NCBI GenBank assembly: GCA_041574955.1
Contig: JBFGNS010000219.1
Location: 1-5,711, forward strand
DNA: 5,711 bases
DNA from: CALZJC01 sp041574955
GTDB taxonomy: Bacteria > Acidobacteriota > Thermoanaerobaculia > Multivoradales > JAHEKO01
Reading direction: 5' to 3'
Shown here: positions 1 to 4,971 of the stretch, piece by piece
How positions within the stretch are numbered: the stretch's first letter is position 1
Layout: each line of letters starts with the position of its first letter
Notes under the pieces: generated by a model
What the model was told of the DNA's origin: nothing
Database searches by the model: none
The model's input: the letters and a program-made list of their open reading frames with translations, nothing else
Translations under genes and position numbers: made by a program

Positions 1-1543
1 AGTCGCCGGTCTCGGCCAGCGCCATGGCCACCGTCTCGGCGTGATCGAGGGTCTGGGCGGCGTCGAACACGGCACGCGCCAGGGCCAGCGCGCGGCCGCC
101 GTCACGCACCGCCGGGTCGGGGCTGGCGGCCAGCAGCCGCGCCAGGGCGTGCGCCAGCGGCACGCTCTGCTGCAGCCGCTCGAGCGCCGCCTCGAGCTCG
201 TCGCGCGCCTCGCCGTGGCGGCCGCCGAGGATCAACGCCGTCGCCAGGCCGAACCTCGCCTGCTCGTCGTCGGGCGCCAGCCGCACCACGGCGGCGAACC
301 GCTCGGCGGCGGCCGCCAGCTCGCCGCGCTGTCCGAAACGCGCCGCCAGCCGCCGGTTGGCCTCGACCAGCGCCGCCGGCTCGGCCCCGGGCGAGGCCTG
401 CCAGCCGTCGAGCGCCTCCGCCGCCGCCGCCAGCTCGCCGGCGGCGAGCAGCGCCTCGAACAGCAGCCGGCGGGCCTCGAGGTCGCGCGCATCGATCTCG
501 ACCGCCCGCCGGAAGTGGATCACCGCCTCCGGCCAGCGCTCCTGCTGAGCCAGCAGCGTCGCCAGGTTGTAGTGCGCGTTGCGGTAGTCGGGATCGGCGG
601 CCAGCGCCCGGCCGAGCTCGCGCTCGGCGCCGGCCTCGTCCCCCTGGCGCAGCAGCACCAGCGCCAGGTTGTAGCGCACCAGCGGGTCGTCGGGGTCGAT
701 CTCGACCGCCTCGCCCAGCATCTGGCGCGCCGCCTCCAGCCGGCCGCGGCCGGCGGCCCGGTTGGCCGCCTTCAAGTAGAACTGGGCGCTGCGCACAAGC
801 GTCGCCAGCTCGTCCACCACCGGGTCCGGATAGCGCACCGCGCCGTGGCGGTTGGCGCTCAGGTGGCGGCGCGCGGCGTCGAGGTTGCCGGTGGCGCGGT
901 AGGCGAGGCCCAGCAGGTGGTTCACCGCCGACGCCTCGGGCTGCAGCTCCAGCGTGCGCTCCAGCCGCTCGATGGCGGCCGCCGGCTCCTCGCGCTGGTA
1001 GGCGATGCGGCCCAGCCCGTACCAGGCGGCGGCGTGCCAGCGCTGCGCCTCGCCGCCGCTGTCCTCGAGCACCCGGCGGTAGAGCGCCTCGGCGGATTCC
1101 AGCCGCCCGCTCTCGAGCTCGACCTCGGCCAGCCGCAAGCTCGCCGTCCGGTCGCCGGGCCTGATCTCGAGCGCCCGCGCGAGCCACCGCCGGGCCTCCT
1201 CCATCCGCCCCTCCTTGCGCGCCAGCACCCCGAGCAGGTAGCTCCACTCGAACCGCTCCGGAGCCAGCCGCGCGGCGTTGCCGAGCGCCGCCGCCGCCGG
1301 CTCGGGCAGGTCGTACAGGTAGTAGAGGCGGCCGAGCTCGCCGAACGCGCTCGCCAGCGCGGCCGGCTCGGCTTCCCCGGCCAGCAGCTCGTCGAGCGTT
1401 CGCCGGTGCCCGTCGAGCTGCTCGCGGGCCACCGGCTCCAGGTTGTCGATCGACGGCAGCGGCACCGGCTCGAGCGGGACCTCTCCGCCGGCCGCGGCGA
1501 GCGTCAGGGTCGCCGCGATCACCGCCGCCCCGGCACGTCTCAT
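1..1543 (-). CDS. Exported tetratricopeptide-repeat (TPR) protein, 3' end beyond window
   Basis: The frame is open from the ATG at 1543 to the left edge, giving 514 residues with no stop. The N-terminus (MRRAGAAVIAATLTLAAAGG) looks like a signal peptide, so the protein is probably periplasmic or envelope-associated. From about residue 98 there are roughly ten helix-turn-helix repeats of about 34 residues. The clearest are at 98-131, 170-203 (WYGLGRIAYQ, then LERTLELQP), 253-286, 287-320 (YNLALVLLRQG, then ALAADP), 321-354 (AHYNLATLLAQQ, then RAVEID) and 394-427. Near the end, LARLLAASPDPAVRDGGRAL (467-486) resembles a module I recall near the C-terminus of many bacterial TPR proteins, so probably only a few dozen residues are missing. 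TPR arrays bind other proteins; no catalytic motif is visible. The start overlaps the stop of the upstream FG-GAP gene (ATGA) and has no Shine-Dalgarno sequence, so translation is probably coupled. A partner role for the FG-GAP protein is inferred from context only. Confidence 0.9.
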   Translation of the reverse strand, partial: MRRAGAAVIAATLTLAAAGGEVPLEPVPLPSIDNLEPVAREQLDGHRRTLDELLAGEAEPAALASAFGELGRLYYLYDLPEPAAAALGNAARLAPERFEWSYLLGVLARKEGRMEEARRWLARALEIRPGDRTASLRLAEVELESGRLESAEALYRRVLEDSGGEAQRWHAAAWYGLGRIAYQREEPAAAIERLERTLELQPEASAVNHLLGLAYRATGNLDAARRHLSANRHGAVRYPDPVVDELATLVRSAQFYLKAANRAAGRGRLEAARQMLGEAVEIDPDDPLVRYNLALVLLRQGDEAGAERELGRALAADPDYRNAHYNLATLLAQQERWPEAVIHFRRAVEIDARDLEARRLLFEALLAAGELAAAAEALDGWQASPGAEPAALVEANRRLAARFGQRGELAAAAERFAAVVRLAPDDEQARFGLATALILGGRHGEARDELEAALERLQQSVPLAHALARLLAASPDPAVRDGGRALALARAVFDAAQTLDHAETVAMALAETGD

Positions 1544-3315
1544 GACGCGCCGCCGGCCGGCCGGCGGTGGACCAGGTAGCGCCCGGTGGGCGGCGAGGTC
1601 CGGCGCTGGCGCCGAGCACCCGGCCAGCGCAGCTCGAGGTCCGCCGGGGCGGCGGCGCCCACGCCGACCGTGACCCGCGGGTCGTTGGCCGAGGCGTAGC
1701 TGCCACCGCTGCCGCTGCGCCGCCACAGCACCGCGCCGCCGGCCGTGCGCAGCGCGATGCGGGTGGCGTCGGCGTCGGCAGCCGGCGGCTGCGCCAGCGG
1801 CACGACCCCCAGCCAGGCGGCGGGCGGCGACTCGTTGAACAGCAGCCGCGCCGGACCGGCGTTGTTGGACAGCAACAGGTCGACGTCGCCGTCGTTGTCC
1901 ACGTCGCCGGCCGCCACCCCCCGGCTGACCTCGGACAGCGCCATCACCTCGCCGGCCTCGGCGGTGATCTCGGCGAACCGCCCACCGCCCAGGTTGCGGA
2001 ACAGCTGGTTGGTCTGGTGCAGCGGGTAGCGGTCGCCGCGCCGCATCAGCTCCTCGATCAGGGTCACCGCGCCGTTGGCCACGAACAGGTCGAGCCAGCC
2101 GTCGGAGTCGAGGTCGAAGACCGCCGTGCCGAAACCGGTGAAGCCCCAGCTCGGCGCGCCCAGCCCGCTGTCGCGGCTGCGATCGTCGAACAGCCCGCTG
2201 CCGTCGTTGAGGTACAGCGTGTTGGTCTCGCGCGTCAGGTGCGCCATGAACAGGTCGTCGGCGCCGTTGCCGTCGAAGTCGCCCACCACCACGCCCATCG
2301 AGGCCTCGGGCTGACCTTCCAGGTTCACCGCGCAGCCGCCCAGCACCGCCTCGTCGCGCAGCGTGCCGTCGCCCTGGTTGAGCCACAGCCGGTTGGCCGA
2401 GCCGTCGTTGGCGACGTAGATGTCGGAACGGCCGTCGCCGTTGAAGTCGGCGGTCACCACACCGAGCGCGGCGCCCGGCTCGAGTCGGATGCCGGCGCGC
2501 TCGGAGACGTCCTCGAAGGTGCCGTCGCCACGGTTGCGGTAGAGCGTGTCGGGCTCGGGCGGATAGGCCAGCGGGCCGCAGTAGTCGCGCGCGCCGGTAT
2601 CGCTGTAGCACGGCTTGTGGGTGGCGATGCGGAAATCGACGTAGTTGCCGACGTAGAGGTCGAGCCAGCCGTCGCCGTCGTAGTCGACGAACGCCGCCGA
2701 CACGCTCCAGGCCGGGTCGCCCGTGCCGCTCGCCGCGGTGACGTCGGAGAAGGTGCCGTCGCCGTTGTTGCGGTACAGGCGGTTGGCTCCGAAGTTGGTG
2801 ACGTAGAGGTCGGGCCAGCCGTCGCGGTCGTAGTCGCCGGTGGCGACTCCCATGCCGTAGCCGTCGGAGACCAGGCCGCTGGTGGCGGTGACGTCGACGA
2901 ACCGCGGCCGTCCGGCCTCGCCGGCGGCGAGGTCGTTGCGGTACAGCCGGTCGACGAACGGCGGCGGATGGGTCGGCTGCACGGTGGCCTCGGCCAGCGG
3001 GGCGCCGCCCAGCATGTGCCCCTGGAGCAGGAAGGCGTCGAGGTCGCCGTCGCCGTCGTAGTCGAGAAGCGCCGCCCCCGCCCCGGTCATCTCGGGGAAG
3101 TACAGCTCGCCCGACATGCCGTTGAAGTGGACAAAGTCGAGGCCGGTTTCGGCGGCGCGGTCGACCAGCGGCTGGCCGGCGGCGGCGCCCGGCCAGCCGG
3201 CCCCGGGCAGCACCGCCAGCAGCACCGGCAGCAGCCCCGCCGCGCCCGCCGGGCACCGGACGCGCGGCCACCGGGGCCACCGCCACGTGCCGTTGCTGTC
3301 GCCGTTGCTCGACAT
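1540..3315 (-). CDS. Exported FG-GAP/VCBS repeat protein with C-terminal ASPIC/UnbV domain (CRTAC1-like)
   Basis: This is a 591-residue protein. A basic N-terminus followed by a hydrophobic stretch (GLLPVLLAVLPGAGWPGAAA, about 28-47) reads as a signal peptide. The body carries seven calcium-loop motifs of the form DxDxDGxxD or close variants: 85-93 (DYDGDGDLD), 161-169, 211-219, 290-298 (DFNGDGRSD), 346-354 (DFDGNGADD), 401-409 and 471-479. They are usually followed by an LYRN/LFRN-like strand. This pattern is typical of an integrin-alpha-type beta-propeller that binds Ca2+. Residues about 500-585 match the ASPIC/UnbV domain (WLGV, GGSYASANDPRVTVGVG, LELRWPG). Cysteines 236 and 246 lie in a segment ending RDYCGPLAYPPEPD. 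The molecular function of the family is not established; binding or scaffolding outside the cytoplasm is likely. I chose the ATG at 3315 because the frame's farther start at 3420 would put 35 residues ahead of the signal peptide. The stop overlaps the TPR start by 4 bases. Confidence 0.93.
   Translation of the reverse strand: MSSNGDSNGTWRWPRWPRVRCPAGAAGLLPVLLAVLPGAGWPGAAAGQPLVDRAAETGLDFVHFNGMSGELYFPEMTGAGAALLDYDGDGDLDAFLLQGHMLGGAPLAEATVQPTHPPPFVDRLYRNDLAAGEAGRPRFVDVTATSGLVSDGYGMGVATGDYDRDGWPDLYVTNFGANRLYRNNGDGTFSDVTAASGTGDPAWSVSAAFVDYDGDGWLDLYVGNYVDFRIATHKPCYSDTGARDYCGPLAYPPEPDTLYRNRGDGTFEDVSERAGIRLEPGAALGVVTADFNGDGRSDIYVANDGSANRLWLNQGDGTLRDEAVLGGCAVNLEGQPEASMGVVVGDFDGNGADDLFMAHLTRETNTLYLNDGSGLFDDRSRDSGLGAPSWGFTGFGTAVFDLDSDGWLDLFVANGAVTLIEELMRRGDRYPLHQTNQLFRNLGGGRFAEITAEAGEVMALSEVSRGVAAGDVDNDGDVDLLLSNNAGPARLLFNESPPAAWLGVVPLAQPPAADADATRIALRTAGGAVLWRRSGSGGSYASANDPRVTVGVGAAAPADLELRWPGARRQRRTSPPTGRYLVHRRPAGGAS
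1550..1567. repeat. 18-base perfect palindrome at the TPR gene's translation start
   Basis: The sequence ccgccggccggccggcgg equals its own reverse complement. It lies 7 to 24 bases upstream of the TPR start codon, inside the last codons of the FG-GAP gene (encoding part of RRPAGG). As RNA it could fold into a 7-base-pair GC stem with a 4-base loop, exactly where a ribosome binding site would sit. A ribosome finishing the FG-GAP gene would open it, which fits coupled translation. GC-rich coding DNA also produces such palindromes by chance, so function is an inference. Confidence 0.45.
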
Positions 3316-3335
3316 CCGAATACCGCCCCGGCGAG

Positions 3336-3341
3336 ATCCTA
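3336..3341 (-). promoter_or_regulatory. Possible -10 element for the leftward FG-GAP/TPR unit
   Basis: On the minus strand this reads TAGGAT, matching the TATAAT consensus at four of six positions, about 20 bases ahead of the FG-GAP start codon. No convincing -35 element is found at the usual spacing. It is only the best candidate in the short region available. Confidence 0.2.
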
Positions 3342-3434
3342 CTGCAGGGCTGGTGGCCCCCTTTTCCGGCCGTGCCGGACGCCAGCCGGCTGCGCTACCG
3401 CCAAGCAAGCCGCGCGCCAACCGCGCCGCCGCTG

Positions 3435-3443
3435 TGCTACCAT
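3435..3443 (+). promoter_or_regulatory. Possible extended -10 promoter for the CNNM unit
   Basis: The sequence TGC-TACCAT contains an extended -10 TGn directly before a hexamer that matches TATAAT at four of six positions. No good -35 is present, which an extended -10 can tolerate. Initiation about 7-10 bases downstream would place the 5' end next to the GTG at 3453, giving a leaderless or nearly leaderless small ORF and a leader of about 110 bases ahead of the CNNM gene. Confidence 0.35.
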
Positions 3444-3452
3444 GCGCCCAGC

Positions 3453-3560
3453 GTGAGCGAAGACCCCCCGTCTCCTGCCGACGGCATCCCTGACAGTACG
3501 AGCGGACCGACGCGCGAGCCGAAACCGGCCGCGGGCGGCACCGGCTTCAGCCGGCGCTGA
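3453..3560 (+). CDS. Possible 35-residue proline-rich leader peptide upstream of the CNNM gene
   Basis: A GTG start at 3453 opens a 35-codon frame ending in TGA at 3558-3560, whose last base is the first base of the CNNM ATG (TGATG). The peptide begins MSEDPPSPADG and ends GGTGFSRR. It has seven prolines and five acidic residues, with the acid/proline cluster at its very N-terminus, and no hydrophobic segment. The frame stays open upstream to another GTG at 3372, but that lies before the candidate promoter. Third-position GC is lower than in the neighbouring genes, which is weak evidence against a conserved protein but acceptable for a regulatory leader. No Shine-Dalgarno sequence is visible. 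I do not recognise it as a known family. It may be a translated leader that controls the transporter, or simply an untranslated leader that happens to be open. Confidence 0.3.
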   Translation: MSEDPPSPADGIPDSTSGPTREPKPAAGGTGFSRR

Positions 3561-3572
3561 TGGGGCAACCCC
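3541..3572 (+). promoter_or_regulatory. Small hairpins flanking the CNNM start codon
   Basis: Upstream of the ATG at 3560, CCGGC-TTCA-GCCGG (3541-3554) can form a 5-base-pair stem with a 4-base loop. An alternative stem is CAGC/GCTG at 3548-3559. Just after the ATG, GGGG-CAA-CCCC (3562-3572) can form a second stem. Together with the absence of a Shine-Dalgarno sequence, this suggests poor independent initiation and possible dependence on a ribosome arriving from the small ORF. The stems are short and functional relevance is inferred. Confidence 0.25.
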
Positions 3573-4924
3573 TGCTCCCCGCGGCACTGCCGCTGGCTTT
3601 CAGCTCGGTCCCGGGCGGCGGTCTCGACATCGACCCGACCCTCGGGCTGGTGCTGGGCCTGTTCCTGGTGCTGCTCAACGGCTTCTTCGTGGCCGCCGAG
3701 TTCGCACTGGTCAAGGTACGGCCGACCCAGCTCGACCCGCACGTGGCGCGCGGCGATCGGCGCGGCCGGATCGCCCGCCACATGGTGCGCCACCTCGACG
3801 CCTACCTCTCCTCCACCCAGCTCGGCATCACGCTGGCCAGCCTGGCACTCGGCTGGATCGGCGAGCCAGCTTTCGCCTGGCTGTTGAAGCCGGTGATCGA
3901 GCTGCTGCCCGGCGCCGGCCCGGCGCTGGTGCGCTCGATCAGCCTGACCTCGGCGTTCCTGCTGATCACGGTGCTGCACATCGTGCTCGGCGAGCTGGCC
4001 CCCAAGTCGGTGGCCATCCGCAAGCCCGAGCCGACCAGCCTGTGGATCGCGATACCGCTGTTCGTCTTCTACAAGGTGACCTATCCGGCGATCTACGTGC
4101 TCAACAAGGCGGCCAACGGCCTGCTGAGCGTGTTCGGCATCGAGCCGGTGTCCGAGGGCGAGCTGGCGCACGACGAGGAGGAGCTGCGGCTGCTGCTCTC
4201 CTCGTCCGACTCCAGCCGGCTGTCGTCGCAGAAGCGCCGGCTGCTGGGCAACGTCTTCGAGCTGTCGCACCGCACGGCGCGGCAGATCATGGTGCCGCGC
4301 GCCGACGTCGTCTATCTGTCGACCGACCGCTCGCTGGAGGAGAACCTGACGCTGGCCCGCGCCAGCGGCCACACCCGCTTCCCGATGGCGCGCGGCGGCC
4401 TCGACGACATCGAGGGCATGGCCCACATCAAGGACCTGTTCCGCAACCCCGAAGCGTCGCTCGAGGAGGTGCGCCGCGACATCAGCTTCGTGCCCGAGAC
4501 GCTGCGCGTCGACCGCCTGCTGCGGCGCATGCGGCAGGACCGCATCTACCTGTGCGCGGTGCTCGACGAGTACGGCGGCGTCAGCGGTATCGTGACGCTC
4601 GAGAACGTGGTGGAGGAGATCGTCGGCCAGATCCAGGACGAGTTCGACGAGGAGCCGCCAGAGCTGGTCAAGCGCAGCGAGAACCAGTACCTGGTGTCGG
4701 GATCGATGCTGGTCGACGACCTGGAGACGGCGCTCAGCCTCGAGTTCAGCGAGCGCGACGAGGACACCATCGGCGGCGTCGTGCTGTCCGAGATCGGCCG
4801 CTCGCCGCAGGTGGGCGACCGCGTCGAGCTGCCGCCGCTGACGCTCGAGGTGGCGCGGGTCGAGGGCAACCGCATCCGCGAGCTGCGGGTCGAGGTGGCC
4901 AGCGGCGAGGCGCAGACAGCCTGA
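3560..4924 (+). CDS. CNNM-CBS-CorC_HlyC membrane protein (hemolysin C/CorC family), probable Mg2+/Co2+ exporter
   Basis: This 454-residue protein has the full architecture and usual length of the family. The CNNM (DUF21) membrane domain spans about 27-200, with hydrophobic segments near 27-50, 88-110, 128-146 and 160-182. Its conserved motifs are NGFFVAAEFALVKVR (40-54), STQLGITLASLALGWIGEP (85-103) and GELAPKSVAI (144-153). A CBS-domain pair follows: the first begins at MVPRADV (244-250), and the second runs from FVPET (310) through LDEYGGVSGIVTLENVVEEI (335-354). The C-terminal CorC_HlyC domain spans about 373-448 (YLVSGSMLVDDL, DTIGGVVL, GDRVELPPLTLEV). Relatives move or regulate divalent cations, mainly Mg2+, across the inner membrane, with nucleotide bound by the CBS pair; the name hemolysin is historical. 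The first in-frame start after the stop at 3491 is the ATG at 3560. It lacks a Shine-Dalgarno sequence and overlaps the small upstream ORF (TGATG). The downstream FG-GAP gene follows after 47 bases and may be co-transcribed. Confidence 0.95.
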   Translation: MGQPLLPAALPLAFSSVPGGGLDIDPTLGLVLGLFLVLLNGFFVAAEFALVKVRPTQLDPHVARGDRRGRIARHMVRHLDAYLSSTQLGITLASLALGWIGEPAFAWLLKPVIELLPGAGPALVRSISLTSAFLLITVLHIVLGELAPKSVAIRKPEPTSLWIAIPLFVFYKVTYPAIYVLNKAANGLLSVFGIEPVSEGELAHDEEELRLLLSSSDSSRLSSQKRRLLGNVFELSHRTARQIMVPRADVVYLSTDRSLEENLTLARASGHTRFPMARGGLDDIEGMAHIKDLFRNPEASLEEVRRDISFVPETLRVDRLLRRMRQDRIYLCAVLDEYGGVSGIVTLENVVEEIVGQIQDEFDEEPPELVKRSENQYLVSGSMLVDDLETALSLEFSERDEDTIGGVVLSEIGRSPQVGDRVELPPLTLEVARVEGNRIRELRVEVASGEAQTA

Positions 4925-4945
4925 GCCGCGCGCCGCGCGCCGCGC
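4925..4945 (+). repeat. Three perfect tandem copies of the 7-mer gccgcgc
   Basis: Immediately after the CNNM stop codon the unit gccgcgc occurs three times without a mismatch. It fills nearly half of the 47-base spacer before the next FG-GAP gene. There is no T-run, so it is not an intrinsic terminator. The array is a potential slippage site that would change only the spacer length. Confidence 0.7.
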
Positions 4946-4971
4946 CGGGTAGCGGCGCCGCCCGCACGACG

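Larger units (their letters stand above)
3316..3452. other. Divergent intergenic region between the two transcription units
   Basis: These 137 bases separate the FG-GAP gene (leftward) from the small ORF and CNNM gene (rightward), so promoters for both units should lie here. Base composition is slightly less GC-rich, with cttttcc at 3361-3367 and ccaagcaag at 3401-3409. A 10-base perfect palindrome, cagccggctg, lies at 3383-3392 and could be an operator, although its length is within chance expectation. No RNA gene or recognisable riboswitch is visible. Confidence 0.6.

Noticed and set aside
41..1579. 512-residue plus-strand open frame antisense to the TPR gene
   Set aside because: Its translation is low-complexity (rich in R, Q, A, G and V) with no domain. 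The opposite strand reads as clean TPRs with a signal peptide, and GC-rich genes often leave the antisense frame open.
102..1706. 534-residue minus-strand frame over the TPR gene
   Set aside because: It is a shifted frame dominated by R, G, A and P. The true TPR frame on the same strand starts at 1543 and stays open to the left edge.
1840..3080. Recurring gtcgccgtcgtagtcg-like words as DNA repeats or a CRISPR array
   Set aside because: They are the reverse complement of codons for the DYDGDGD calcium loops, at propeller-blade spacing, with no constant spacer length and no full-length repeat identity.
3316..3420. 35-residue N-terminal extension of the leftward FG-GAP protein, starting at 3420
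   Set aside because: It would place an arginine- and glycine-rich stretch ahead of a good signal peptide and take up most of the divergent promoter region. The ATG at 3315 is better.
1567..3456. 629-residue plus-strand open frame covering the whole leftward FG-GAP gene
   Set aside because: Its repeated VEVxxAVAVxV pattern is the mirror image of the DxDxDG codons in the real gene. It has no signal peptide or recognisable fold.
3525..3560. GFSRR at the end of the small ORF as a twin-arginine (Tat) signal interrupted by a frameshift
   Set aside because: The frame stops directly after RR, the following residues in either frame do not match xFLK, and the CNNM protein is complete from its own ATG and does not need such a signal.
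3437..4426. 329-residue minus-strand frame over the CNNM gene
   Set aside because: Its Q/R/H/G-rich composition has no domain, while the plus strand encodes a complete CNNM-CBS-CorC_HlyC protein.
4946..4971. Intrinsic terminator between the CNNM and FG-GAP genes
   Set aside because: There is a GC-rich stretch with ggcgcc self-complementarity, but no stable stem followed by a T-run.
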